Positions 1-7,797 of a stretch of DNA of 44,582 bases are shown here, piece by piece. The notes beneath the pieces were generated by a model. It was not told where the DNA came from, ran no database searches, and saw only the letters and a program-made list of their open reading frames with translations. The DNA is from Clostridia bacterium. GTDB lineage: Bacteria; Bacillota; Clostridia; Oscillospirales; Acutalibacteraceae. The DNA is taken from the NCBI GenBank assembly GCA_900769535.1, contig CAAGHB010000108.1:1-44582 (forward strand). The letters run 5' to 3'. Position 1 is the stretch's first letter, and each line of letters begins with the position of its first letter. The position numbers and the translations under genes were made by a program.

Positions 1-1164
1 ACTCTTTGCTTTATCGAGGTCAAAGTAAACGCGCCGTCTGACACATTCCATACGGAAGGCAGACCATTCCTCAAGCACCTCGCGAATACCGAGAACTCGC
101 GGAGAACCGCCGATAAGAATGTTCATATTAACCGAAAAAGTATCTTCGAGTGTCGTTGACTTAAACAGCTTTTGCATCAATTTATCGGGGTCAACGCCAT
201 TCTTTATATCAATAGTAATCTTTAATCCTCCGAGACCCGTTTCATCGCGAATATCGTTGATTTCGGTGATTTTTTTCGCTTTTGAAAGGTCAACAATCTT
301 TTCAATAATCTGCTCAGAGGTGGTTGTAGGCGGAATTTGAGTAATATCAATACAACGCTGTGCTTTATCATAGCTATAAACCGAACGAACCTTGAATCCT
401 CCACGACCGGTGGCATAAATTTTTTCGAGCTCTTCCCTATTGTAAACGAGCCGTCCTCCACCCGGAAAATCAGGCGCAATTAAGGTGTCGGAAATTACGC
501 AATTTTCGTCACGGAGATATGCAATTTCTGTTTCGCAAACCTCGGTTAAGTTAAAGGGGCAAATATTACTTGCCATACCGACTGCGATACCTGTATTAGC
601 GTTTACAAGCACCGTCGGGAAGGTTACCGGAAACAAGGTCTGTTCCTTCATTGTAGCGTCATAGTTGTCTACGAAATCGACCGTATCCTTATCAATATCC
701 TTGAAAAGCTCAGCCGCAATAGGCGCAAGTTTTGCCTCGGTATATCGTGAGGCAGCGCACATCATATCGCGAGAATACGCTTTACCAAAGTTACCCTTTG
801 AGTCGACAAATGGGTGCAACAATGCTTCATTACCCATCGACAAGCGTACCATTGTATCGTAAATGGCGGCATCGCCGTGGGGATTAAGCTGCATTGTACG
901 TCCAACGATATTGGCACTCTTAATTCTCGCACCGTTAATAAGCCCCATACCATGCATGGTATAAAGCAATTTTCTATGCGATGGCTTAAATCCGTCAATT
1001 TCGGGAATTGCACGCGAGATAATAACGCTCATCGCATAGGGCATATAGTTCGTTTCGAGAGTATCGATAATATTCTGATTTACTACCGTTCCTGCACCGG
1101 CAATATAAGCATTATCGGCGGCAGGATTACTCTTTTTCTTAATCTCTTTTTTTCGAGGAGCCAT
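1..1164 (-). CDS. parC: DNA topoisomerase IV/gyrase-type subunit A, C-terminus cut by window edge
   Basis: This is the breakage-reunion subunit of a type IIA topoisomerase, which with the ParE-like product upstream would decatenate or relax chromosomal DNA. The reverse strand reads from ATG 1164 through the left edge without a stop (388 codons visible). The start has an AGGAG sequence about 10 bases upstream. The active-site context AASRYTE places the catalytic tyrosine at residue 141, and NPHGD and a RAIPEIDGFKPSHRK-like segment of the winged-helix domain are visible. It starts 18 bases after the parE stop, so the pair is an operon. The basic N-terminal tail (MAPRKKEIKKK) is longer than in E. 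coli ParC. Sequence alone does not separate ParC from a second GyrA; the parE-parC pairing away from dnaA/recF favours ParC. Confidence 0.88.
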   Translation of the reverse strand, partial: MAPRKKEIKKKSNPAADNAYIAGAGTVVNQNIIDTLETNYMPYAMSVIISRAIPEIDGFKPSHRKLLYTMHGMGLINGARIKSANIVGRTMQLNPHGDAAIYDTMVRLSMGNEALLHPFVDSKGNFGKAYSRDMMCAASRYTEAKLAPIAAELFKDIDKDTVDFVDNYDATMKEQTLFPVTFPTVLVNANTGIAVGMASNICPFNLTEVCETEIAYLRDENCVISDTLIAPDFPGGGRLVYNREELEKIYATGRGGFKVRSVYSYDKAQRCIDITQIPPTTTSEQIIEKIVDLSKAKKITEINDIRDETGLGGLKITIDIKNGVDPDKLMQKLFKSTTLEDTFSVNMNILIGGSPRVLGIREVLEEWSAFRMECVRRRVYFDLDKAKS

Positions 1165-1182
1165 AATCCGTTTTTCTCCTTA

Positions 1183-3168
1183 TCAGCTTAAATCAGCGTC
1201 ATCAACGTAAAGATGACCGACCTCTGCAATATGGTCTTTTCTGCCCTGCAAGTTATCTCCAAGAAGCATATCAAACACCTGCGCGGTAGCTTCTGCATCG
1301 CTCGGCATAATCTTTATAAGACGTCGCGTTTCGGGATTCATAGTAGTAAGATTCATCATCTCTGGCTGGTTTTCGCCAAGTCCCTTTGAGCGCTGAATGG
1401 TATATTTTTCACCCTCAATTTTTTCAAGAATCTGTGCTTTTTCCTTATCATCATAGGCGAAATAAACCTTATTCTTTGTGTTAATTTCGTAAAGCGGGGT
1501 TTCGGCGATAAACACCTTTCCCTCCATAATAAGTGTAGGTGCGAGACGGTAAATCATTGTTAAAATCAGCGTTCTTATCTGAAATCCGTCAACGTCGGCA
1601 TCGGTACAGATAATGATTTTATTCCAACGAAGATTGTTAATGTCAAAGTTTGAAAGATTTTTATTCGACTTTGTTTTCACCTCGACGCCGCAGCCGAGAA
1701 CCTTAATCAAATCGGTAATAATCTCGCTCTTGAAAATCTTATCATATTCGGCCTTCAAGCAATTAAGAATTTTACCTCTAACCGGCATAATCGCCTGAAA
1801 ATCCGGGTCTCTTGCCTGCTTACAAGCGCCGAGAGCCGAGTCGCCCTCAACTATAAACAGCTCACGCTCATCAATATTCTTCGTTCGACAATCGACGAAT
1901 TTCTGAACACGGTTTGCCATATCCATCTTCGTTTGAAGCGTGTTTTTGATATTGAGACGCTCCTTTTCCGAGCGTTCACGGCTTCTCTTGTTAATAAGCA
2001 CCTGCTCGGCAATCTTATCGGCATCCGCCTTATTTTCGATAAAATAAATTTCGAGCTGATGGCGCAAAAAGTCGGTCATCGCTTCCTGAATAAACTTATT
2101 TGTAATCGATTTTTTGGTTTGATTTTCGTATGATGTTTGGGTCGAAAATGAAGAAATTACAATCAGTAAGCATTCCTCAATATCGCTGAACGTAATCTTG
2201 CTCTCGTTTTTTGTATATTTACCTGATTGCTTGATATACGCGTCGATTTGAGAAACAAATGCGCTTCTGACCGCCTTTTCGGGAGCACCTCCATGCTCCA
2301 AAAAGCTCGAGTTGTGATAATATTCCTTTAAAGTATTCGTCTTTGAAAAACAGAGTGATACGCCGATTTTTACCTTATATTCGGGCTTGTCCTCTCTGTC
2401 ACGTCCCATACGCTCGGTTGACCAGGTTTGAATTGAAGTAAATGCAGTGTTGTCCGCCGTTTCCTCAACGTAATCGGAAATGCCGTTTTCGTATTTAAAT
2501 TCGGTAGTTTTGAATCCTGCTGCGCTATACTGGTCACGAAGAACAAATAGAATATTCGGATTAACAACCGACTGGCGCTTTAATATTTCCTTATAATAAT
2601 CCACCGAAACGTCGATGTCTGTAAATACCTTTATATCGGGCTTCCATCTGATTTTTGAGCCAGTCTGTCTGCCTTCGTATTTTTCTCTTTTAAGGCCGCC
2701 GATATTTTCTCCCTCTTCAAAATGAAGGTTATAAACATATCCGTCACGCTTGATTTCGACGTCCATATATTCCGACGCATACTGAGTCGAGCAAAGACCA
2801 AGTCCGTTTAAACCAAGTGAAAACTCGTAGCTTCCGCCGTCATTGGTATTATATTTTCCGCCGGCATACATTTCACAAAAAACGAGCTCCCAGTTTTCCT
2901 TTCCCTCGTTTTTGTTATAATCGACGGGAATTCCTCGACCGAAGTCCTCAACCTCAACCGAATGGTCGAGATAACGTGTTACGATAATTTTTTTACCGTG
3001 GCCTTCACGTGCTTCGTCGATAGAATTGGATATTATTTCAAAAATAGAATGCTGACATCCGTCAATTCCGTCAGAGCCGAAAATAACTCCCGGCCTTTTT
3101 CGTACTCGGTCAGCGCCTTTTAACGATTGTATGCTTTCGTTACCGTATTCTGTGGTCTTTTTGGCCAT
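1183..3168 (-). CDS. parE: DNA topoisomerase IV/gyrase-type subunit B (ATPase subunit)
   Basis: This is the ATPase subunit of a type IIA topoisomerase, 661 residues. The N-terminal GHKL ATP-binding domain shows Asn48 in NSIDEA, the DFGRGIP box at 75-81 and a GLNGLG lid. The Toprim domain has EGDSA at 441-445 and DADVDG at 523-528, followed by QRSKGLGE at about 592. The frame stays open 18 codons further upstream, but I chose ATG 3168 (MAKKTTEYGN) because it has GGAGA about 7 bases upstream and because the likely promoter start point falls near 3207, inside that extension. parC follows after 18 bases. The length matches ParE/GyrB. ParE is preferred over GyrB for the same reason as for its partner. 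Confidence 0.9.
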   Translation of the reverse strand: MAKKTTEYGNESIQSLKGADRVRKRPGVIFGSDGIDGCQHSIFEIISNSIDEAREGHGKKIIVTRYLDHSVEVEDFGRGIPVDYNKNEGKENWELVFCEMYAGGKYNTNDGGSYEFSLGLNGLGLCSTQYASEYMDVEIKRDGYVYNLHFEEGENIGGLKREKYEGRQTGSKIRWKPDIKVFTDIDVSVDYYKEILKRQSVVNPNILFVLRDQYSAAGFKTTEFKYENGISDYVEETADNTAFTSIQTWSTERMGRDREDKPEYKVKIGVSLCFSKTNTLKEYYHNSSFLEHGGAPEKAVRSAFVSQIDAYIKQSGKYTKNESKITFSDIEECLLIVISSFSTQTSYENQTKKSITNKFIQEAMTDFLRHQLEIYFIENKADADKIAEQVLINKRSRERSEKERLNIKNTLQTKMDMANRVQKFVDCRTKNIDERELFIVEGDSALGACKQARDPDFQAIMPVRGKILNCLKAEYDKIFKSEIITDLIKVLGCGVEVKTKSNKNLSNFDINNLRWNKIIICTDADVDGFQIRTLILTMIYRLAPTLIMEGKVFIAETPLYEINTKNKVYFAYDDKEKAQILEKIEGEKYTIQRSKGLGENQPEMMNLTTMNPETRRLIKIMPSDAEATAQVFDMLLGDNLQGRKDHIAEVGHLYVDDADLS

Positions 3169-3213
3169 TTTTATTTCTCCGATATTTTCAAATATTATGG
3201 GTATACATTGTAA

Positions 3214-3242
3214 ATAATACACTATATATAGTTTTCAGTCAA
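3214..3242 (-). promoter_or_regulatory. sigma-A promoter of parE-parC
   Basis: On the minus strand TTGACT (3237-3242) is separated by 17 bases from TATTAT (3214-3219). Transcription would start near 3207, about 40 bases before the parE start codon. Confidence 0.65.
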
Positions 3243-3340
3243 GATTTTGTTTAAATTTTAGCTTAATTTTTCCACGTCTTCATATCATTAACTGTTATCA
3301 TGCGCTTAATTTTGAAAAAAATAATAGCGGAGATGGTAAT

Positions 3341-4174
3341 ATGAAAAAAATTTTAATTATTTTTACAGCAATTTTAATGATGTCCTCCTGCGCATCAAAT
3401 TCGAATACAACAGAAATGCAAATAGTCGGCGGGAACAAGGTTAACACTACTTCAAGCAATACGAACGATGCACAAATAGACATATCGTCATTAAGCAACA
3501 GCAAAAAATGCTGGGGCCAGGGATATAACGTAAACGAAAAAAATCAGCCGATAAGTTCCATTGAATACAACAATTTATACGGAAAATACGATGCCTATTT
3601 TATAGGCGAAAAGGAAAAAAGCATCTACCTGACCTTTGATGAAGGGTACGAAAACGGCTATACCTCACAAATTCTCGACGTGTTAAAGGATAAAAAAGTA
3701 TCCGCCGTGTTCTTTGTCACCTACGATTACGTAAAGGGAAACAACGACCTCATAAAACGTATGATTAACGAAGGTCATATTATCGGAAATCACTCATGGT
3801 CTCACCCATCAATGCCCGATGTATCCGATGAAGAATGTAAACTCGAAATATCAAAGCTACACGAATATATGCTCGAAAATTATAATTACGAAATGGTATA
3901 TATCCGACCTCCACGCGGTGAATTTTCCGAAAGAACGCTTGCAATTACGAAAAATTTAGGATATAAAACGGTTCTTTGGAGCTTTGCTTACAAGGATTAT
4001 GACGTTAACAACCAACCGGATAATACAAAGGCGTTTACAAGAATTACCGATGCCGTTCACGATGGCGCTATATATCTTCTTCACGCAGTATCAAAGACGA
4101 ACACGGACATTCTCGGCGATGTAATTGACGAATGGCGAAACAAAGGATACACAATATCAAAGCTTGACATTTAA
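3341..4174 (+). CDS. pdaA: PdaA-type polysaccharide deacetylase lipoprotein (delta-lactam de-N-acetylase)
   Basis: PdaA removes the N-acetyl group from muramic acid residues stripped of peptide, a step in making muramic delta-lactam in the spore cortex. The 277-residue product begins with a lipoprotein-like signal (MKKILIIFTAILMMSSC, lipid cysteine 17). The NodB domain runs from about 93 to 275. Its motif 1 is TFDEGYENG at 98-106, in the form typical of PdaA rather than the general TFDDG. Motif 2 is HSWSH (His151, His155) and motif 3 is RPPRGEFSE at about 189. The C-terminal part (GAIYLLHAVSKTNTD) is also PdaA-like. GGAG lies upstream of ATG 3341. A second deacetylase follows after 42 bases. 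The lipoprotein signal suggests membrane attachment on the outer side of the forespore membrane; that is inference. Confidence 0.87.
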   Translation: MKKILIIFTAILMMSSCASNSNTTEMQIVGGNKVNTTSSNTNDAQIDISSLSNSKKCWGQGYNVNEKNQPISSIEYNNLYGKYDAYFIGEKEKSIYLTFDEGYENGYTSQILDVLKDKKVSAVFFVTYDYVKGNNDLIKRMINEGHIIGNHSWSHPSMPDVSDEECKLEISKLHEYMLENYNYEMVYIRPPRGEFSERTLAITKNLGYKTVLWSFAYKDYDVNNQPDNTKAFTRITDAVHDGAIYLLHAVSKTNTDILGDVIDEWRNKGYTISKLDI

Positions 4175-4179
4175 TATCC

Positions 4180-4210
4180 ACCTCCCTCATATAAATTATT
4201 TGAGGGAGGT
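4180..4210 (+). promoter_or_regulatory. 10-bp hairpin enclosing the ribosome-binding site of the next gene
   Basis: ACCTCCCTCA (4180-4189) and TGAGGGAGGT (4201-4210) are perfectly complementary around an 11-base loop. The second arm holds the GGGAGG Shine-Dalgarno of the gene starting at 4217, so the folded mRNA would hide it. No T-run follows, so it is not a terminator. The pdaA stop is 5 bases before the hairpin, so a ribosome finishing pdaA would cover the first arm and free the site. Confidence 0.7.
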
Positions 4211-4216
4211 ATAATC

Positions 4217-5059
4217 ATGATTATCAAGGCAAAGCGGTTTTATATACTGATAGTTTCGATGTTTATATTAGCATCGAGTTTGCTGATATCGGCCGACAGC
4301 AAGGAAAATTTAAATGATAAGATAAAGCTACCGATAATTATGTATCATCATATTTCAAAAAAGTCCTCAGCACTCGGCGATTATGTAATTACGCCCGAAC
4401 AATTCGAAAGTGACCTCAAATATATTAAACAAAAGGGTTATGAAGCAATCACGGCGCAAAATCTCGTTGATTATTATAACGGTAATTTTAAATTGCCAGA
4501 AAAGCCGATTATGATAACATTTGACGACGGATATTTGAGCTTTTACGAATACGCCTATCCCCTGCTCAAAAAGTACGATATAAAGGCGGTGCTTTCAATA
4601 ATTGGAAAATACACCGATTTATATTCGAACTGTGACGACAGAAACGTAAACTACGCCCACGTAACATGGGACAACGTTGCCGAAATGAGCAAAAGCGGAC
4701 TCGTCGAGATTGCAAATCACACCTATGATTTACACACCTTGACCGACAGAAAAGGCAGTACAATAAAAAGCGGAGAAAAGGTAGATTGCTATCAAATGAT
4801 GCTGTCGTCAGACCTTAAAATAGTTCAGCAAAAAGTAAACGATTCAACCGGTATAACTCCAACAACGTTCACCTATCCCTTTGGCAGAGTGTGTAAACAA
4901 TCGTACAGTATAATTGAAGAAATGGGGTTTAAAGTGAGCTTGGGATGTGAGGAAAAGATAAATTATCTAGATAAAGAAAAACCCGATTTATATAAGTTAA
5001 AAAGGTTCAACCGAGCGCATGGAAAAACGTCAGAGTCGTTTTTCAAAAACATACTTTGA
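4217..5059 (+). CDS. polysaccharide deacetylase family protein, signal-anchored
   Basis: This is a predicted extracytoplasmic carbohydrate esterase family 4 deacetylase of 280 residues; substrate unknown, probably a cell-wall or surface polysaccharide. An uncleaved or weakly cleaved N-terminal hydrophobic segment covers residues 8-25. The IIMYHHI segment at 40-46 is typical of the PgaB/YadE-like branch. The NodB motifs follow: TFDDG at 101-105 (Asp103, Asp104), NHTYDLH at 167-173 (His168, His173) and TFTYPFG at about 217-223. The start is fixed by GGGAGG about 6 bases upstream, but that site lies in the hairpin at 4180-4210. It is probably co-transcribed and translationally coupled with pdaA. 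Whether it acts in sporulation is not shown by the sequence. Confidence 0.83.
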   Translation: MIIKAKRFYILIVSMFILASSLLISADSKENLNDKIKLPIIMYHHISKKSSALGDYVITPEQFESDLKYIKQKGYEAITAQNLVDYYNGNFKLPEKPIMITFDDGYLSFYEYAYPLLKKYDIKAVLSIIGKYTDLYSNCDDRNVNYAHVTWDNVAEMSKSGLVEIANHTYDLHTLTDRKGSTIKSGEKVDCYQMMLSSDLKIVQQKVNDSTGITPTTFTYPFGRVCKQSYSIIEEMGFKVSLGCEEKINYLDKEKPDLYKLKRFNRAHGKTSESFFKNIL

Positions 5060-5103
5060 TGAAATATGTCGAACAGTTTTTTTAATTATTTTAAAAAAAG
5101 GGG

Positions 5104-5132
5104 TTGCAAAAACGGAATCGCTGATGTATAAT
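5104..5132 (+). promoter_or_regulatory. sigma-A promoter of tRNA-fMet
   Basis: TTGCAA (5104-5109), a 17-base spacer and TATAAT (5127-5132) precede the tRNA. The leader between promoter and tRNA contains a 6-bp hairpin, CTTGTC/GACAAG (about 5137-5153). Confidence 0.75.
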
Positions 5133-5160
5133 ACATCTTGTCGTTGAGACAAGATAATAT

Positions 5161-5236
<76 letters not shown>

Positions 5237-5242
5237 TAATGT

Positions 5243-5272
5243 AGCAGTCGCTTTTGGCGGCTGCTTTTTATT
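5243..5272 (+). terminator. intrinsic terminator of tRNA-fMet
   Basis: AGCAGTCGC pairs with GCGGCTGCT (one G-T pair) around a short T-rich loop and is followed by TTTTTATT. Confidence 0.85.
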
Positions 5273-5295
5273 ATGTAAATTTTCTGTTAAATCAA

Positions 5296-5324
5296 TTGAT
5301 GAATATGAAATAAATTGATATTAT
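5296..5324 (+). promoter_or_regulatory. probable sigma-A promoter for the 5353 gene
   Basis: TTGATG (5296-5301), 17-base spacer, TATTAT (5319-5324). Confidence 0.5.
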
Positions 5325-5352
5325 TAAATCAATCCTAAACGGCGGTGATAAT

Positions 5353-5826
5353 ATGAAGTGTTTTAAGAGATTGTTTTCTATAATACTTACTGTTGTTTTA
5401 ATTTCTTCGCTAACAGGATGCATAATTGTTCCCGACTATGAATACTATGACAAAATTGATATTAAAAAGGTTTCGTCAATAGACGTACACATTCTTCAAA
5501 ATATCGAATCCCGTCATAGCAACTCAATAGTCGATGATACACTGTTATATTCATTAAAGGAAGAGCAATTTTCGGATTTTATAAATGATCTTTCGGAAAT
5601 ACGCTTTACTACTTACTATATTGTATTTCCGGCCGCTATTGATCCAAGTTTCAATTATGGAAAACTCGTTGTAAAAATAACGTATTTAAACGGAAATTAT
5701 ATGTTTATTTCAAACGCCGGATATGGCCAAACTTTTAATTCGGCCGGAGAGCAAATAGACAACAATCATTACTCATGTGACGATAATGATTGGGAGAGCT
5801 TAATTCGGAAATATTTGCCCGATTGA
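5353..5826 (+). CDS. small predicted lipoprotein, unknown function
   Basis: I do not recognise this 157-residue protein. The N-terminus is a clear lipoprotein signal: basic MKCFKR, a hydrophobic stretch, then the lipobox LTGC with the lipid cysteine at 23. The mature part is about 135 residues, polar and mildly acidic, with alternating hydrophobic residues suggesting beta structure (KLVVKITYLNGNYMFISN) and no recognised catalytic motif. A GGCGGTGAT sequence lies upstream of the ATG. It is a single-gene unit between the tRNA-fMet terminator and a terminator at 5933, with its own promoter. It would sit on the outer face of the membrane. Confidence 0.7.
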   Translation: MKCFKRLFSIILTVVLISSLTGCIIVPDYEYYDKIDIKKVSSIDVHILQNIESRHSNSIVDDTLLYSLKEEQFSDFINDLSEIRFTTYYIVFPAAIDPSFNYGKLVVKITYLNGNYMFISNAGYGQTFNSAGEQIDNNHYSCDDNDWESLIRKYLPD

Positions 5827-5852
5827 ATTTTAATTAAAAATCTTCCTTTGGT

Positions 5853-5965
5853 AAAAATGCATTCTCTATTTTCATATGCTCTTATGAGGAAATGATGTTT
5901 GTGTGACAACAATCGGAGTTATGCATTTTTCGGTGCGTAGCTTCGGCTGCGCACTTTTTATTTTT
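5853..5965 (+). ncRNA. possible structured small RNA or attenuator ending in a terminator
   Basis: AAAAATGCAT (5853-5862) and ATGCATTTTT (5921-5930) form a perfect 10-bp inverted repeat around 58 bases. Inside, about 5868-5894, a second imperfect hairpin (ATTTTCATATG against ATGAGGAAAT with a mismatch and G-T pairs) can form. The terminator hairpin at 5933 follows at once. I see no convincing promoter of its own and no match to a riboswitch class I know. It may simply be the 3' UTR of the 5353 gene. Confidence 0.35.
5933..5965 (+). terminator. intrinsic terminator
   Basis: GTGCGTAGC pairs with GCTGCGCAC (one G-T pair) around a TTCG tetraloop and is followed by TTTTTATTTTT. Confidence 0.85.
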
Positions 5966-6003
5966 CTGAATAAAATTAATTTTTCATTATGAGCATTTAA
6001 TTA

Positions 6004-6033
6004 TTGACAAACAAACATCTTATATTGTAAAAT
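6004..6033 (+). promoter_or_regulatory. sigma-A promoter for the 6065 gene
   Basis: TTGACA (6004-6009), 18-base spacer, TAAAAT (6028-6033), about 30 bases before the gene. Confidence 0.6.
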
Positions 6034-6064
6034 TATAACAAATTCAGCAAGTGGAGGCGTATTA

Positions 6065-6340
6065 ATGAATAAAATATTTTTGAGCTGGATAATTTGCTCT
6101 ATATTAATATTAATTTCAGTAATACTAATTCAAAAATCGAAAAGAATTAAAGACAGAGAAGAAAAAAGATTACTTCAATATGCAACAATATGTTTTTGCA
6201 TAATTTTTCATATTGATTATTTATATACTGTTTCAAGTTCATCAGTCTTATTTAGTACGATAAAACCGTTATGTATTCTTGCAATTTATTTTTTTATACG
6301 ATTTGCAATAAGTTTGTTTTTTATAGCAAAAAAACGATAA
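6065..6340 (+). CDS. small membrane protein, unknown function
   Basis: This is a 91-residue hydrophobic protein I do not recognise. There are three likely membrane segments at about 5-23, 40-57 and 64-87, with a basic loop (QKSKRIKDREEKR) after the first and a basic C-terminus (AKKR). By the positive-inside rule the loop and tail face the cytoplasm. A strong GGAGGCG site precedes ATG 6065, and the gene has a promoter and a terminator of its own, so it is probably real. The strong AT bias and lack of familiar motifs leave function open. Confidence 0.6.
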   Translation: MNKIFLSWIICSILILISVILIQKSKRIKDREEKRLLQYATICFCIIFHIDYLYTVSSSSVLFSTIKPLCILAIYFFIRFAISLFFIAKKR

Positions 6341-6368
6341 ATAATAATTATAGTCATAGATTTTATTT

Positions 6369-6398
6369 AAAAAAGCCCTCCTGTGAGGGCTTTTTTTA
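6369..6398. terminator. bidirectional terminator between the 6065 gene and the pseudouridine synthase
   Basis: GCCCTC and GAGGGC form the stem around CTGT. It has T7 on one side and A6 on the other, so it can serve both converging genes. Confidence 0.85.
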
Positions 6399-7061
6399 TT
6401 TCTGTTTTTTTAACCAAATCCAAGGTTCAGTTGTCGGCGGATCCAATGTAATATCAATCGGTTTATTTGTAACCGGATGTAAAAATGCAAGTCGGTTTGA
6501 CCAAAGGGCAATATCCTTTGTATGCAAACGGCTACCGTATTTTTCGTCACCGAGCAGGGGCATTTTTTTCGATGCGCATTGCACACGAATTTGATGCGTT
6601 CTACCCGTTTGCAAGGATATTCTCAGAAGCGAAACCGTGCCTTCCTTGCGCTCGATTGTATCAATAACCTGATAGTTTAATATGGCCTCTTTTGCGCCTG
6701 TGCGCAGTTTTTTTACAACGTAGGACTTATTTTTCGTCTTGTCACGAAAAATAAAGTCGCGCCATTCCCCCTCGGCCTCAGCGGGACAACCGGACACGAC
6801 GGCGAGATATTCTTTTTTCATATTACGTGACGCAATTGCCTGAGACAGTCCGGCAGATGCCTTTGCATTTTTTGAAAAAACCATTATTCCGCCTACCGCT
6901 TTATCCAATCGGTGAACTACGTCAATTTTATATGTTTTTGTTTGCTTTTCAAGCATGTTTGGCATACATTTTTCGCGTGTGTTTTGTCCCCTTTCGGATA
7001 AAACGCCAATCGGCTTTTCGCAAACGATTATAAACTTATCTTCATATAGAATTTTTAACAT
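6396..7061 (-). CDS. RluA-family pseudouridine synthase
   Basis: This enzyme isomerises specific uridines in rRNA or tRNA to pseudouridine. The 221-residue protein has the family core: HRLDK at 50-54 with catalytic Asp53, the KEYLAVV segment at about 83-89, and the QTGRTHQIRVQ block near 153-163. It lacks the N-terminal S4 RNA-binding domain of RluC/RluD, so it belongs to the short group (RluA/TruC-like or YlyB-like stand-alone forms); the target uridine cannot be read from sequence. It has its own promoter and shares a terminator with the converging 6065 gene. The start has AGGATGCAGG upstream. Confidence 0.88.
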   Translation of the reverse strand: MLKILYEDKFIIVCEKPIGVLSERGQNTREKCMPNMLEKQTKTYKIDVVHRLDKAVGGIMVFSKNAKASAGLSQAIASRNMKKEYLAVVSGCPAEAEGEWRDFIFRDKTKNKSYVVKKLRTGAKEAILNYQVIDTIERKEGTVSLLRISLQTGRTHQIRVQCASKKMPLLGDEKYGSRLHTKDIALWSNRLAFLHPVTNKPIDITLDPPTTEPWIWLKKQK

Positions 7062-7095
7062 ACCTGCATCCTGCTTTCGTTAACTATGCACTTAA

Positions 7096-7124
7096 AATAT
7101 ATTACAGTTTACACAATATGTCAA
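7096..7124 (-). promoter_or_regulatory. sigma-A promoter of the pseudouridine synthase gene
   Basis: On the minus strand TTGACA (7119-7124), 17-base spacer, TATATT (7096-7101). Confidence 0.7.
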
Positions 7125-7163
7125 TAATGCTAAATTTTATTAATAATATATAGCAAAAAAGTG

Positions 7164-7192
7164 TTGATTTTTTGAAAATTTGATTGTATAAT
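7164..7192 (+). promoter_or_regulatory. sigma-A promoter of the 7232 gene
   Basis: TTGATT (7164-7169), 17-base spacer, TATAAT (7187-7192), followed by a 40-base leader with AGGAGG. Confidence 0.7.
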
Positions 7193-7231
7193 AATGATGT
7201 AAATTTATAAACAGTAATCAGGAGGATAATT

Positions 7232-7705
7232 ATGAAAAGATTTATTGCTCTGTTTTTGGTATTGACTATACTCTTCGCTTTACCCGTTATGGCAAGCGCT
7301 AAAAAGAGCCCTAACGGCGTAGCTGAAATCAAGGTTACAATTATCCAGACCAACGGCGGTAACGCTGTGGGCGAAGAAAATGAGGACGAAACATATACCG
7401 TTACAGCCACCCCTAACGAAGGATACGAATTTGACGGCTGGACGATTGAAGGTAGCTACACCATTATTGACGGCAGCTTGGACGAAAAGGAATTTACATT
7501 CGATTACACAACCGATATCGTAATTTCACCTATTTGGAAGCCGATTGGTACATCGGAACCCTCCGGTCCTGTTGACAGCGGTTCGGGTTCCCCCGTTACT
7601 TCCGATAACGATGGCGGCATCCTTCCAATCGCTATCGTTTGCTTAATCGCTGTATTAGCTGTTGCCGGTTACGCAATTTTCCGTAACAAGCAAATGGTTG
7701 ACTAA
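7232..7705 (+). CDS. secreted surface protein with InlB-repeat-like domain and sorting-like C-terminus
   Basis: This 157-residue exported protein has a classical signal peptide with likely cleavage after ASA at residue 23. Residues about 32-103 resemble one InlB/Listeria-Bacteroides-type beta repeat (GGN, ATPNEGYEFDGW, DIVISPIW). A Gly/Ser/Pro-rich linker (about 106-124) follows. The C-terminus has SPVTSD at 120-125, a hydrophobic segment at 129-150 and a short tail RNKQMVD. That layout matches a sortase sorting signal in which SPVTS replaces the SPxTG-type motif used by clostridial class B sortases. A class B sortase gene begins 92 bases after the stop, beyond a terminator. It could instead be a plain membrane-anchored protein. 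Promoter, RBS and terminator are all strong, so it may be well expressed. Confidence 0.75.
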   Translation: MKRFIALFLVLTILFALPVMASAKKSPNGVAEIKVTIIQTNGGNAVGEENEDETYTVTATPNEGYEFDGWTIEGSYTIIDGSLDEKEFTFDYTTDIVISPIWKPIGTSEPSGPVDSGSGSPVTSDNDGGILPIAIVCLIAVLAVAGYAIFRNKQMVD

Positions 7706-7729
7706 GCTATAATGTCGTAATTTGTCACA

Positions 7730-7775
7730 AATCCTGTCCTGATACTTAAAGGTTTCGGGATAGGATTTATTTATT
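7730..7775 (+). terminator. intrinsic terminator after the 7232 gene
   Basis: AATCCTGTCC pairs with a GGGATAGGATT arm (G-T pair included) and is followed by TATTTATT. It separates the surface-protein gene from the sortase gene; some readthrough is possible because the U-tract is interrupted. Confidence 0.7.
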
Positions 7776-7797
7776 AAACCGAAAGAAGATTGAAATT

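Noticed and set aside
814..1191. Plus-strand open frame of 125 codons
   Set aside because: It lies wholly antisense to parC, which has clear topoisomerase motifs.
3169..3222. Longer start for parE at 3222
   Set aside because: The promoter -10 lies at 3214-3219, so the codon would not be transcribed; ATG 3168 has a good RBS.
7096..7230. Riboswitch in the divergent promoter region before the surface-protein gene
   Set aside because: The leader is only about 35 bases long and has no stable stem.
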